Source: a virus. From it: 62,111 nt of DNA. The notes under the pieces are model-generated. The model ran no database searches. It was given only the letters and a program-made list of their open reading frames with translations, and was not told where the DNA came from. How positions within the stretch are numbered: the first letter of the stretch is position 1; every line of letters starts with the position of its first letter. The position numbers and the translations under genes are program-made. The stretch lies in IMG/VR virus record IMGVR_UViG_3300024255_000025, positions 1-62,111 of that record, one strand, 5' to 3'. Below, one piece after another: positions 37,954-46,872 of the stretch.

Positions 37954-38854
37954 TTGTGGTCTATTACCATATATTAGAGAAGATATCTATGGTCTTAATT
38001 TAGGTTCTGCACAGTTGATTCCGTGGGCATTAAATGAATTTGATATACCATCTTGTTGGAATGTGACTGAAGGAGGTGGTGTACGAGTCGCAGTTATAGA
38101 CACTGGATGTGATCTTGAACACCCCGATCTGCATGAGAATCTAGCTTTACCCGGATATTGTGCCATAGAACCCGGAACGTATCCGTCTGACCATAATGGT
38201 CACGGAAGTCATGTTGCAGGCACTATTGGTGCTGTTGCCAATAAATACGGAGTAGTAGGAGTTGCACCTAAAGTTAAAATTATACCAATAAAAGTATTAG
38301 GTGATAATGGTATGGGTAATAATAATCATGTTGCTGATGGAGTTAGAACAGCAGTACAATTAGATGCAGATTTAATTACTATGTCATTAGGTTCTCCTCA
38401 TCATTCTCCTAGATTAGAATCAGCATTAAAATATGCTCATGATCATGGAATAGGAATATTCTGTGCTGCTGGTAATAGTGGTAATCACAATAAAGTTAAT
38501 TATCCTGCTAGTTCTAGGTATACGGTGGCTGTTGGTTCAGTAGGTAGAAAATTGAATGTCTCTAATTTTAGTTGCACAGGAGAAACTTTAGATTTTGTTG
38601 CTCCGGGCGAAGACATAATCTCTTGCGTCCCCGAAGGTTATGCTAGATTAAGTGGTACTTCAATGGCTACTCCTTATGTAGTTGGTATTGCTGCTTTAAC
38701 TTTGTCATATCTCAAGGGCATGAGTAAACCTTTGCCTAAAACTTCTGACGATTGGGTAGTACTTCTTAGCAAAAACTGCCAAGACTTACCTAACATAAAA
38801 CACCGTAGTCCTAATTACCAAGGAAATGGTATTCCTTCACCTGTCTTTGAATAA
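37937..38854 (+). CDS. Subtilisin-like (S8) serine protease, GTG start
   Basis: The subtilase triad is intact: Asp 55 in VIDTGCDLEHPDL, His 89 in NGHGSHVAGT and Ser 242 in GTSMATP. The oxyanion Asn 180 lies in AAGNSG. There is no signal peptide and only a short N-terminal segment (about 40 residues), so it may be made without a large propeptide and stay in the cytoplasm or virion. GTG 37937 overlaps the S1 gene; no in-frame ATG fits. Two adjacent proteases of different folds is unusual for a phage. Confidence 0.93.
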   Translation: MRRRNDCGLLPYIREDIYGLNLGSAQLIPWALNEFDIPSCWNVTEGGGVRVAVIDTGCDLEHPDLHENLALPGYCAIEPGTYPSDHNGHGSHVAGTIGAVANKYGVVGVAPKVKIIPIKVLGDNGMGNNNHVADGVRTAVQLDADLITMSLGSPHHSPRLESALKYAHDHGIGIFCAAGNSGNHNKVNYPASSRYTVAVGSVGRKLNVSNFSCTGETLDFVAPGEDIISCVPEGYARLSGTSMATPYVVGIAALTLSYLKGMSKPLPKTSDDWVVLLSKNCQDLPNIKHRSPNYQGNGIPSPVFE

Positions 38855-38977
38855 CTCTTAGAGATCAGTAAGCAATTATTTACACCCGATGTAACATCAT
38901 AAACTTTTTAGGCCTACTTGTCAAGTTTTCAAATTCTTATTTTACCTACTTAAAAAAACTACTTATAAAAAAAAGAC

Positions 38978-39005
38978 TTGACAACAAGCAAGAGGCGTAT
39001 ATAAT
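38978..39005 (+). promoter_or_regulatory. Sigma-70-type promoter
   Basis: TTGACA 38978-38983, 16 bp, TATAAT 39000-39005. It lies in the 183-bp gap after the subtilase gene, which otherwise holds only A/T-rich sequence. Confidence 0.88.
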
Positions 39006-39037
39006 AGTATGTATTCACTAATAAAGAAAGGGTGAAG

Positions 39038-39235
39038 ATGTTTAATGAAGATTTAGAGGACCGTAAGGATATTAGGCGTGAGCACATTAATAGCAAGAAG
39101 ACTCATGTAAAACCAGAAGTTCGCGGCAACGATGTTAAGAAGACACAAAAAAAACTTCAGCGACAATTTAAGCAAAGTAAAGTGGATTTAGAACAAGAAG
39201 AGCAATGGGAAAATTGGAAACAAGAATATAATTAA
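39038..39235 (+). CDS. Small charged protein (65 aa)
   Basis: ATG 39038 is preferred over GTG 39032 for spacing to AAAGG. The product is very rich in Lys, Glu, Gln and Arg with no hydrophobic core, probably one long helix. It may bind nucleic acid. The next gene starts after one base. Confidence 0.52.
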   Translation: MFNEDLEDRKDIRREHINSKKTHVKPEVRGNDVKKTQKKLQRQFKQSKVDLEQEEQWENWKQEYN

Positions 39236-39236
39236 A

Positions 39237-39851
39237 ATGGAAACCAAAAAAGATAAAAGATTTGACAACCGAAGTAAGGATGCCTTCAAGAAGGATATAT
39301 ACTTTGGGACAGCAGTTGAATCGTATTGGTGGGACAAATTGCTGGTGGAAGCAGAGCGTTGTAATGGCTTTGGCTTCAGTCATCATTTTAGCAACGGTTG
39401 TGCTAATGATGGTCGCTATCTAAAGACAGGGACTAACACGGGCGGTGCTGACTACTACGCTAGTGGCTGGGTATTTGATCAGTCATTCGCTCACGGCATA
39501 GAAGTAAAGTGGGTTTCATCTCCCGGCAGAATCACTCTTAAAAAAGCAGACGTTGACTGCTATCTCAAAGAAGGCTCAGGGCTGTATATCATTCAAAACA
39601 TTGATCGTAGTATAGATTTAAGAAAGCCTAAAGGAAATCATAATATTGAAACACATCTCTCAAGACTTGACAAGGCTTGTGCCGATGGTAAGATTGTATG
39701 GAGTCTTATGCTGGCGAACAACTTTGCCTGCATGATGGATGAGTTTACTGATTATCGTCCAATTAAATATATGGGTAATAAACAAGGTGTTGTTATTCAA
39801 GATGATGATTGGATACGTTACGCAAGTGTATCGGGAGCATTTTTCAAATGA
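39237..39851 (+). CDS. Putative PD-(D/E)XK-like nuclease (204 aa)
   Basis: GGADYYASGW followed about 15 residues later by HGIEVKWVSSPGRITLKK gives an Asp and an E-x-K pair in the order of PD-(D/E)XK nucleases, and an N-terminal helix (FGTAVESYWWDKLL) supplies the usual Glu. No close family is recognised. A DNA-processing role fits. Confidence 0.5.
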   Translation: METKKDKRFDNRSKDAFKKDIYFGTAVESYWWDKLLVEAERCNGFGFSHHFSNGCANDGRYLKTGTNTGGADYYASGWVFDQSFAHGIEVKWVSSPGRITLKKADVDCYLKEGSGLYIIQNIDRSIDLRKPKGNHNIETHLSRLDKACADGKIVWSLMLANNFACMMDEFTDYRPIKYMGNKQGVVIQDDDWIRYASVSGAFFK

Positions 39852-40117
39852 AATACATCGAAGAGCTAGAGGCTGGAGAACTATTTGTTATAGATAAGAA
39901 GAAATATATTATAAGTGCAGACTTTAAATCTAGCGGTAGCAGGATGGCAGTCTCTCTGAATACTGGACAGGTACAATGGTTTAAGCCTGATTCTGTCTGC
40001 CAGATTCAAGACCTGTATTATAGAGATGAAGAAAATAATATACTTTTAGTTAAGGAAGAACCACCACTTTCAGTAGAAGCAGCAATTAGAAAAGTAAATC
40101 CACAGAGGTTTCCATAA
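39848..40117 (+). CDS. Hypothetical protein (89 aa)
   Basis: It overlaps the nuclease gene by 4 bp (ATGA). IEELEAGELFVIDKKKYIIS and AVSLNTGQVQWFKP suggest a small beta barrel. Function unknown. Confidence 0.58.
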   Translation: MKYIEELEAGELFVIDKKKYIISADFKSSGSRMAVSLNTGQVQWFKPDSVCQIQDLYYRDEENNILLVKEEPPLSVEAAIRKVNPQRFP

Positions 40118-40380
40118 TGAGCGTACCATTTCATATTAAATTAAAGAACTTTTTTAAGTCTCTATGGTTTCACATAGGGGCAGGATTACCTAAGTGTACA
40201 CAGGAGCAAATAAATTACAGATTTTCCATTTGCAAAAATGAATGTGAGTGGTATAATAAGGAAGACAGCAGTTGCCTCCAGTGTGGATGCAATGTGAGTG
40301 AGAAGAAAATTTTTATGAACAAACTGGCATGGGCAGATCAACAATGTCCTGTAGACAAATGGTACAAAATAACAAAATAA
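40117..40380 (+). CDS. DUF6171-like cysteine-rich phage protein (87 aa)
   Basis: FSICKNECEWYN, CLQCGC and KLAWADQQCP form a zinc-binding pattern typical of short phage proteins of the DUF6171 kind. An amphipathic N-terminus precedes it. Function unknown. Confidence 0.68.
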   Translation: MSVPFHIKLKNFFKSLWFHIGAGLPKCTQEQINYRFSICKNECEWYNKEDSSCLQCGCNVSEKKIFMNKLAWADQQCPVDKWYKITK

Positions 40381-40937
40381 CAAAGCGAACAACCAGAAGA
40401 AACACTCCTCAACACTCGTTTGTTGTGGAGAAGTCTGCTGATATATTTGACGCTGCTCAAAATGCAGTTGCAGGTAAAGAGCATGGTACAAGTATTATGA
40501 TTCCGCATGTCTGCAACAACGTGAATGCGTTCGGGGCAGGGTTTGCTAGTGCTGTAGCTAAAAGACACTACGAAGTAAAAGCTAATTTTCATTTACTTGG
40601 ACGTTCTGCCAAGATGGGACAAGTACAATACGTCACAGTTTATACTGAGCCAAAATATCAATACAAAATAATCTTTGCTAATATGATAGCACAAAATAGA
40701 ATATACCACCCAGAAACAAATTCGCGTCCTCTTAATTATGGAGCCTTGACATATTGTATGATGGATGTTAAAATGATGATTAAGAAGATGATGTACAATG
40801 AAGACCAAACCAAGTTCAAGATTTTTGCTCCAAAGTTTGGCAGCGGTCTTGCAGGAGGCAACTGGGATTTCATTGCGGACTTGATTGATGATTGTTGGTC
40901 AGAATTTAGCGTTAGTGTATTTCTTGGAAAGGATTGA
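40359..40937 (+). CDS. Macro-domain protein (ADP-ribose binding)
   Basis: IPHVCNNVNAFGAGFASAVA and FAPKFGSGLAGGNWDFIA are the ADP-ribose-binding loops of the macro (Appr-1''-p processing) fold. The domain covers about residues 35-190. It likely hydrolyses ADP-ribose 1''-phosphate or removes ADP-ribose from targets. In a phage this may serve tRNA repair chemistry or counter ADP-ribose-based defences. The start is uncertain: ATG 40359, 40344 and 40329 are in frame and none has a clear ribosome-binding site. Confidence 0.82.
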   Translation: MVQNNKITKRTTRRNTPQHSFVVEKSADIFDAAQNAVAGKEHGTSIMIPHVCNNVNAFGAGFASAVAKRHYEVKANFHLLGRSAKMGQVQYVTVYTEPKYQYKIIFANMIAQNRIYHPETNSRPLNYGALTYCMMDVKMMIKKMMYNEDQTKFKIFAPKFGSGLAGGNWDFIADLIDDCWSEFSVSVFLGKD

Positions 40938-40939
40938 TT

Positions 40940-41104
40940 ATGACTATTTCAATGGGAATTGTTTGTTTTTTAATGATTGTTTATTTTATAAGCCTATCGA
41001 TTGAGACAGCAAGAGAACTTGGTGCATGTAGAAATCTAGAGGTAAAAGACTACGATAAGCAAAACGAGTCTATGTATATGTACTTTGCAATGCACGAAGA
41101 TTGA
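40940..41104 (+). CDS. Small membrane protein (54 aa)
   Basis: AAAGGA upstream of ATG 40940. One membrane helix (MGIVCFLMIVYFISLSI) and a charged tail. It ends 10 bp before the next gene. Unrecognised. Confidence 0.5.
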   Translation: MTISMGIVCFLMIVYFISLSIETARELGACRNLEVKDYDKQNESMYMYFAMHED

Positions 41105-41114
41105 AAGGAATAAA

Positions 41115-41645
41115 ATGTCTAGACTTAAAGGACAAAGAGTATATTTAGCTGGTGCTATGGACAGAGTATTGGACAGAGGTATAGGATGGAGAAATGAAAT
41201 AACTCCGTTTCTACAAAACCTTGAGGTCACAGTGTTTAATCCGTTGACTAAACCAACAGAAGTAGGAATGGAAGACGTAGAAACACATGCTCATAAAACC
41301 AAGCTAAAACAATCTAAAAGATATGACGAGATGGCTCATCTTATGAAAACGATAAGATCAGTGGATTTAAGATTGGTTGATATAAGTGATTTCTTGGTTG
41401 TCAACTTGGATTTGAATGGTCATCCTTGTGGTACGTATGAAGAAATTTTCTGGGCCAACAGACAGAAGAAGCCTATTATCATACACATGGTACAAGGCAA
41501 GGAACATGCACCTGATTGGCTGTTCGGAACGATACCCCACCAGCATATTTTCTCAGATTGGAATGATGTTTATGGATATCTGGAACATGTGAATCTAGCA
41601 GAGAATGTCAACAGTTATAATAGATGGTACTTTTTTACAATATAG
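41115..41645 (+). CDS. Nucleoside 2-deoxyribosyltransferase-like protein
   Basis: VYLAGAMDR near the start, GWRNEITPFL after it, VFNPLTKP, and CGTYEEIFWANRQKKPIII fit the fold; the Glu of TYEE is the expected nucleophile. The family swaps bases on deoxyribonucleosides or hydrolyses nucleotides for salvage. ATG 41115 has AAAGGAATAAA upstream. Length 176. It groups with SET and GMP reductase genes. Confidence 0.78.
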   Translation: MSRLKGQRVYLAGAMDRVLDRGIGWRNEITPFLQNLEVTVFNPLTKPTEVGMEDVETHAHKTKLKQSKRYDEMAHLMKTIRSVDLRLVDISDFLVVNLDLNGHPCGTYEEIFWANRQKKPIIIHMVQGKEHAPDWLFGTIPHQHIFSDWNDVYGYLEHVNLAENVNSYNRWYFFTI

Positions 41646-41658
41646 GAATGAATAAATT

Positions 41659-42138
41659 ATGGATAGTCTTATAACATTAACAGATAGTGAATTTAAGTCT
41701 TTTGATGACATTGAATATGAAGGTTCAAGAGTAAAAGTCAAAAGGTCTAGAGTACACGGTCGTGGAGTTTTTGCTAAAGAAACTATCCTAGCGAACGAAT
41801 TAATAGAAAGGTTCCCTATTGTCCCTATGGCATTTCGTGTCAGGTATCATGGAGACCCTATGCTGTTGAGTTCTACTCTGATACATACTACTTGTCCCTG
41901 CGAAGAGTGTAAGCAGCATGGATGGAAAATGTATATGCAGGGAGGATACGGAATGTTTTACAACCACCAAGACACTAACAATGCTATTGTCAGAGTCCAT
42001 TGGGATATGCTATATGCAGAAATAAAAGCAATTAATGCAATCCCAGAAGGTACAGAAGTCTATGTACACTATGGTAATAACTATCCTTGGGAAATGGCAG
42101 GAATTGAAAAGGTGACTATAGAAAGTAGTCAGAAATGA
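41659..42138 (+). CDS. SET-domain lysine methyltransferase
   Basis: VHGRGVFAKETILANELIE is the first SET motif, GMFYNHQDTNNAIV has the N-H-x-x-x-x-N substrate and SAM motif, and IPEGTEVYVHYG is the closing GEE-x-x-x-x-Y-G motif. At 159 residues it is a minimal SET protein. It would methylate lysine of a protein; in viruses of this type the target is unknown. It overlaps guaC by 4 bp. Confidence 0.82.
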   Translation: MDSLITLTDSEFKSFDDIEYEGSRVKVKRSRVHGRGVFAKETILANELIERFPIVPMAFRVRYHGDPMLLSSTLIHTTCPCEECKQHGWKMYMQGGYGMFYNHQDTNNAIVRVHWDMLYAEIKAINAIPEGTEVYVHYGNNYPWEMAGIEKVTIESSQK

Positions 42139-43274
42139 AGATTATTAATGAACTAAAATTAGACTTTGACGATGTACTAATTAAACCTAAGAGGTCTCGT
42201 CTCACTAGTAGGTCTAGCGTCCATGTGAAAAGATGCTTTGTGTTTAGACATTCTCAAAGAAAAATCAACTGCATACCTTTAATTGCAGCAAACATGGATA
42301 CTACAGGCTCAATGGAGATGGCACGAACCCTTAGTAGAAATGGTGCAATGACCGCACTACATAAGCATTACAATAAAGAAGAGTATGTCAACTTTTATCT
42401 CAAGGCTGAAAGCATGAGCGTTCCATCAGAGTTGGTATTCTATTCTCTTGGAACAGGAAATAAAGACCTTGATAAACTTAACTATGTATTCGATGCGATA
42501 AAAGATACTATTGGGTTAGATAAGTATCCTAATATTTGTGTAGACGTAGCCAACGGATACAGCGAAGGATTCGTAGAGCATCTAGCAAAGATTAGAGAAT
42601 TATATCCAAAATCAGTCCTTATGGCTGGCAATGTAGTATCGCCAGAGATGACAGAAGAATTAATACTACACGGCAAAGTTGATATAGTAAAGATAGGCAT
42701 AGGCTCAGGCAGTGTCTGTACAACCAGATTAAAAACAGGTATTGGCTATCCACAGCTATCAGCAGTTATGGAGTGTGCAGATGCAGCACATGGCCTAGGC
42801 GGTCACGTATGTAGTGACGGAGGTTGCAAAACCCCTGCTGATGTATGCAAAGCCTTTGGAGGCAATAGTGATTTTGTTATGCTAGGCAGTATGCTAGCAG
42901 GAACAGACTGTTGTGAAGGCAAATGGAAAGAAGAATACTATCAGAAAACAATCAAAGAAGGCACCGTAAAAGAAGAATGGGTTTCTGAAGACCCCGGATA
43001 TGAAACCGAGACAAGAAAAAAGACATTAATCTTCTATGGAATGAGTAGCAAGTCTGCTCAAGACAAACACAACGGAGGTATTTCAGATTATAGAACCAGT
43101 GAAGGTAAAACTGTAGAGATATCCTACAAAGGAACAACTGAAGAAATAATGCAAGATATTTGTGGAGGTATTAGAAGTTGCGGAACTTACATAGGTGCTG
43201 ACTGCATTAAAGATTTTGGAAAGAAGACAGTTTTTATTAAGGTTAAAAATACTCATAACAGGATATACGAATGA
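42135..43274 (+). CDS. guaC: GMP reductase
   Basis: The IMPDH/GMPR barrel starts LDFDDVLIKPKRS. The catalytic loop GIGSGSVCTTR has its Cys at residue 195. GYPQLSAVMECADAAHGLGG and CSDGGC follow. FYGMSSKSAQDKHNGG and GGIRSCGTYIGA near the C-terminus are GMP reductase hallmarks, and no CBS domains are present. It converts GMP to IMP with NADPH. The 379 residues are slightly longer than E. coli GuaC (347). It would shift the guanine/adenine nucleotide balance in the infected cell. Confidence 0.93.
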   Translation: MKIINELKLDFDDVLIKPKRSRLTSRSSVHVKRCFVFRHSQRKINCIPLIAANMDTTGSMEMARTLSRNGAMTALHKHYNKEEYVNFYLKAESMSVPSELVFYSLGTGNKDLDKLNYVFDAIKDTIGLDKYPNICVDVANGYSEGFVEHLAKIRELYPKSVLMAGNVVSPEMTEELILHGKVDIVKIGIGSGSVCTTRLKTGIGYPQLSAVMECADAAHGLGGHVCSDGGCKTPADVCKAFGGNSDFVMLGSMLAGTDCCEGKWKEEYYQKTIKEGTVKEEWVSEDPGYETETRKKTLIFYGMSSKSAQDKHNGGISDYRTSEGKTVEISYKGTTEEIMQDICGGIRSCGTYIGADCIKDFGKKTVFIKVKNTHNRIYE

Positions 43275-44332
43275 ACATACATATAAATTCACCCATAGGT
43301 GGTACTGGATACGGCGTTGCTAGTCTTAATATTTTGAAAGGTCTGTCTCAGCTACCAGAAACACATGTTGCACTATCTGTGATAGGAAATCCTCATTTAG
43401 ATAACACAAAAGATATTGAATATGTGCAAGAAGCACTTAATAATTCTGTGTCTGTAGACTATAAAGCAGCTACATTAAAGATATGGCATCAATTTGATTT
43501 GCTTAATAGACCGGGAAAAGGTAAGTATTTTGCATTGCCATTTTACGAAGTTGATACCTTAGACGAGAGAGAAAAGCATCACCTTGGTTTTCCTGACCAT
43601 CTTATCGTTCCCTCTAAGTGGGCCAAAGGAGTGCTAAAAGAAAACGGCATTAAGAAACGTGCCACTGTCGTACCAATGGGAGTAGACAGTATGGTGTTTA
43701 GTCCTCAAGAAGTAACTATAGATAAGCCTAACTATATATTTTTAACAGTAGGAAAATGGGAAGTAAGAAAAGGACATGACGTAATACTGGAATGCTTTAG
43801 TAAGGCATTTAAGGAAACTGACAACGTAGAATTATGGATGGCAACATCTAACCCGTTCCTGAATCAAGAGGAAGTCAGCAAGTGGACTAATCTAGTAGAG
43901 TCATCGCCTCTCAAGAATAAAATTAGGCTATTCCCAAGATTTCCAACACATGAAAAGATAGCAGAACTGATGTCGTATTCTGACTGTGGACTGTATCCAT
44001 CTAGAGGAGAAGGATGGAATTTAGAATTGCTGGAACATATGGCTATGGACAAGCCAGTGATAGCAACTAATTGGTCAGCACACGAAGAGTTTTGTACTAA
44101 GAAAAATTCAAGACTCATAGATGTTACTGAAAAAGAATCAGCATATGATGGAAAATGGTTTTTTGGTAAGAGTAATTGGGGAAAAATCGGTCAAAATCAA
44201 AAAGACCAATTCATTAGCCATATGCAAGAGGTTTATAATACAGGCATAAAAACCAACCCAGCAGGCGTTGAGACAGCCAAGAAGTTTTCATGGAAAAATA
44301 CCGCTGAAAATCTTTTAAGGTGTATGTCGTAA
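43271..44332 (+). CDS. GT4-family glycosyltransferase
   Basis: A GT-B fold: GGTGYGVASLNILKGL in the N-lobe, VPMGVDSMVFSP at the hinge, FLTVGKWEVRKGHD, and the C-lobe donor site GLYPSRGEGWNLELLEHMAM with the E-x7-E motif. Length is 353 residues. It uses a nucleotide sugar to extend a glycan. It overlaps guaC by 4 bp. Confidence 0.9.
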   Translation: MNIHINSPIGGTGYGVASLNILKGLSQLPETHVALSVIGNPHLDNTKDIEYVQEALNNSVSVDYKAATLKIWHQFDLLNRPGKGKYFALPFYEVDTLDEREKHHLGFPDHLIVPSKWAKGVLKENGIKKRATVVPMGVDSMVFSPQEVTIDKPNYIFLTVGKWEVRKGHDVILECFSKAFKETDNVELWMATSNPFLNQEEVSKWTNLVESSPLKNKIRLFPRFPTHEKIAELMSYSDCGLYPSRGEGWNLELLEHMAMDKPVIATNWSAHEEFCTKKNSRLIDVTEKESAYDGKWFFGKSNWGKIGQNQKDQFISHMQEVYNTGIKTNPAGVETAKKFSWKNTAENLLRCMS

Positions 44333-44366
44333 ATAAGACCAAAATATAAAACAATAGGGAATAACC

Positions 44367-44861
44367 ATGCCTTCACCAAAAATAAAACCCGGAGAAAGTA
44401 AACAAGCATTTGTCAAAAGATGCATGGCTGACCCTACATTGAAAAAAGAAAATCCAGAACCAAATAAGCGTCTTCCTGTATGTCTAGCAGCATGGGAAGA
44501 TAGTCTTTCTCTATTGGAGAGAGTGACCAACAACCTAATAAAGCCAGATTGTTTTGAAGATTTTTTTGATCCAGAAAATTTAAACTGGGACGAGGAGGAA
44601 AATGATTTTACTGACGCTGCTGAATATCAAGGCAGAAAAGTGCAGCTAGGTAAACCTTTCTTAACTCCTGATGGGCCTAAGAAGCGTAGTGTATACGTAA
44701 AAAACGACAAAGGTAATGTCGTCAAGGTCAATTTCGGAGACCCCAATATGAAGATCAAAAAAACCGATCCTGCAAGACGCAAATCGTTCAGAGCAAGACA
44801 TAATTGTAGCAGTCCCGGCCCACGCTGGAAAGCACGATACTGGAGTTGTAGAGCATGGTGA
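44367..44861 (+). CDS. Conserved phage (likely head-associated) protein
   Basis: Residues 1-45 (MPSPKIKPGESKQAFVKRCM, then RLPVCLAAWE) show the F-x-x-R-C-M-x-D-P ... C-x-x-x-W pattern often found at the N-terminus of phage head or prohead proteins. The C-terminus RRKSFRARHNC and KARYWSCRAW is another recurrent phage module. The function is not established; a virion or assembly role is inferred. Confidence 0.58.
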   Translation: MPSPKIKPGESKQAFVKRCMADPTLKKENPEPNKRLPVCLAAWEDSLSLLERVTNNLIKPDCFEDFFDPENLNWDEEENDFTDAAEYQGRKVQLGKPFLTPDGPKKRSVYVKNDKGNVVKVNFGDPNMKIKKTDPARRKSFRARHNCSSPGPRWKARYWSCRAW

Positions 44862-44887
44862 TTTTCCTCAAACCCGTTTGGTAAACT

Positions 44888-45589
44888 ATGGATTTAATAA
44901 ATGCTGTTAGAAAAAATTTAAACGAGGCGAAAAACATTGATGATGTTCGCTACATTTCTGGTTATGATTATAATCAGTCTGTACATCGTCATGTAACTTT
45001 CCCAGAATTAAAAGGCTTGGATTTATTTTCCATTATTCCTGAACCATACAAAAACTCTAGCAAAGAAACTGAAGCCGAGTTGAGAGAGGTAGTTTCTAAC
45101 ACAACAGCATTGTCCAAGTCTGATAAACTTAAAGAATTTACTAAAAAAGTTGACAAAGAACCATTGTTTATTTATCAGCCAGTTTTAGACAGACTAGGCA
45201 TCAGGTTTCCAGAAGGTAAATTTTTGTCGCTGTATTATAATTCAGTATACGACATTATCGACCACTTAAAACATTACTATAACAGACCTAGACCTACACA
45301 GTTAATGAAATATTATGATCTAGAGATTCCTGTGATGGTAACTAGCACACATCAGACCCCAGCATATCCTAGCGGACACACCGGCTATGCTGCTCTGGCT
45401 AGTGCTGTTTTATCTGATAGGTATCCAGAACATACTAAAATATTTAATGACCTTGCAGATCAGGTCGGAATGGCTAGACAATATCAAGGAGTACACTATC
45501 CTTCGGACAGTTCTGCTTCTATGAAATTGATCAAATCTATTTATCCTAAATTAAAAGAATATTACAAGGAGCAAACTAATGAATTATAA
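44888..45589 (+). CDS. PAP2/vanadium haloperoxidase-superfamily phosphatase
   Basis: The three catalytic motifs are present: KHYYNRPRP, PAYPSGHTGYAALASAV and ARQYQGVHYPSD. The latter two supply the acid/base His and the nucleophilic His. There is no membrane segment, unlike lipid phosphatases of the family, so a soluble acid-phosphatase-type enzyme is more likely. It lies between two head-associated-looking genes; the role is unknown. Confidence 0.85.
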   Translation: MDLINAVRKNLNEAKNIDDVRYISGYDYNQSVHRHVTFPELKGLDLFSIIPEPYKNSSKETEAELREVVSNTTALSKSDKLKEFTKKVDKEPLFIYQPVLDRLGIRFPEGKFLSLYYNSVYDIIDHLKHYYNRPRPTQLMKYYDLEIPVMVTSTHQTPAYPSGHTGYAALASAVLSDRYPEHTKIFNDLADQVGMARQYQGVHYPSDSSASMKLIKSIYPKLKEYYKEQTNEL

Positions 45590-46238
45590 GAAGATGTTCG
45601 CATGTATGCAAGACTCTATTCAAGGCACGAAAGAAGAGACAGTAGCCTTTGTCGTAGGAGACAGAGTAAAGAATATAAACCCTGAATGTATACACTATGG
45701 TAGTCGTGGCACAGTAACAGGGGTTTCATACCTCCCTAATGAAATGGGCAAAGTCGTCACATACGAAGCAAGCAACACGGGAGATAATTGGACTATCGGA
45801 CAACCCATAACAAAAACAGAAGTACAACTTGAACATGACAACCCCAATTTAGCCAGCGAAAATGAATATAAAGAAGATTTTATTCAGATGAATATCGGTT
45901 CATTAAATGCTATTGCATCTAAATCTCAAGAAATAATTAATGCTTTAGGTCAAAAAAATGTAAAAGAGAACTTGACAGAAGCATGGTTACAGGGTAAAAT
46001 AGCTATAACGGAAGACTACATGAAAACCATTCATGATTTTGTAATGTACAATCCGTCAGATGACGATACTACAGAAGGGGCAGACCGTCCCGGTTTGTGG
46101 GAAAACATTCGACGTAAGAAAGAAAGAGAAGGCAAAAACTATCGACCTGCCAAACCGGGAGACCCAGATAGGCCAACTAAAGATGCTCTGAAGAAGTCGC
46201 AGACTCCTTCGGAAGATAAGAAGAAGAAAAAGAAGTAA
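45579..46238 (+). CDS. Conserved phage protein with basic C-terminus
   Basis: VGDRVKNINPECIHYGSRGTV and WTIGQPITKTEVQLE form a small beta domain in the first 90 residues. The C-terminus DRPGLWENIRRKKEREG, then PTKDALKKSQ, matches a tail found on several phage structural or maturation proteins and ends in a Lys run. Related modules are known from marine myoviruses. It overlaps the PAP2 gene by 11 bp. Exact role unknown. Confidence 0.6.
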   Translation: MNYKKMFACMQDSIQGTKEETVAFVVGDRVKNINPECIHYGSRGTVTGVSYLPNEMGKVVTYEASNTGDNWTIGQPITKTEVQLEHDNPNLASENEYKEDFIQMNIGSLNAIASKSQEIINALGQKNVKENLTEAWLQGKIAITEDYMKTIHDFVMYNPSDDDTTEGADRPGLWENIRRKKEREGKNYRPAKPGDPDRPTKDALKKSQTPSEDKKKKKK

Positions 46239-46287
46239 ATAACAGTTTTAGATTTTGGACGACTAACTTTTAGGAAAGAGGATGATT

Positions 46288-46872
46288 ATGGAAAAATACG
46301 AGAATCTCAGTGTGTACTTAGGTCTTGCTAAAAAGACTATTTCTAAATTTGCTCCGCAGTTTTATTCAGGCTTACGAATGGAACTGCTGAACAATGACGA
46401 TGCAGTATCGGACGTTGCTCATGCTATCATGCAAGCGGATTGGAAATGGGACGCTAACCGTAAAGGCCATGAAGGTAGAAGTAAGAGTAAATACTCATAC
46501 AGAAACCAGTGTGCTATCTGGGCTATAAAGACTTATATTAGTCAAAAGTATAAGAAGAAGAATTGTAACCTGTCTTTAGATAGTGTCATTACAGATGACG
46601 AAGGCAGTACATTTGCACAGTCTCTACATGATAATAGTTCTAATGATCCTTATGTATTGGTATCAGAAAAAGAACAGTCAGATAATTTGAAGTCAATTAT
46701 GAACCGTCTGATTTCTTCTGATCTGTTGACAGATAAGCAGCGTCAGCAAATTAAGATGTATTACTTTGAAGATAAAACTTTATTAGAAATAGGTAATATA
46801 TTTGGCGTTACTAGAGAAGCTATTCGTCAGAATATTCAGAAAGGACTAAAGAGGATCAGGGCTTATGTTTAA
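46288..46872 (+). CDS. Phage RNA polymerase sigma factor
   Basis: A region 2-like part (SYRNQCAIWAIKTYISQKYKK) binds the polymerase core and -10 DNA. A typical sigma region 4 follows: LTDKQRQQIKMYYFEDKT, then EIGNIFGVTREAIRQN and KGLKRIR, a helix-turn-helix. Length is 194 residues, like T4 gp55-type late sigma factors. ATG 46288 is preferred over ATG 46282 because of AGGAAAGAGG spacing. It may direct host polymerase to the GGTGTA-type sites found mainly in the right half of the window. Confidence 0.85.
   Translation: MEKYENLSVYLGLAKKTISKFAPQFYSGLRMELLNNDDAVSDVAHAIMQADWKWDANRKGHEGRSKSKYSYRNQCAIWAIKTYISQKYKKKNCNLSLDSVITDDEGSTFAQSLHDNSSNDPYVLVSEKEQSDNLKSIMNRLISSDLLTDKQRQQIKMYYFEDKTLLEIGNIFGVTREAIRQNIQKGLKRIRAYV

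Noticed and set aside
45972-46000. TTGACA-17-TAAAAT inside the gene at 45579
   Set aside because: Coding match with a weak -10 box; the sigma gene it might serve starts almost 290 bp later. Kept only as a possibility.
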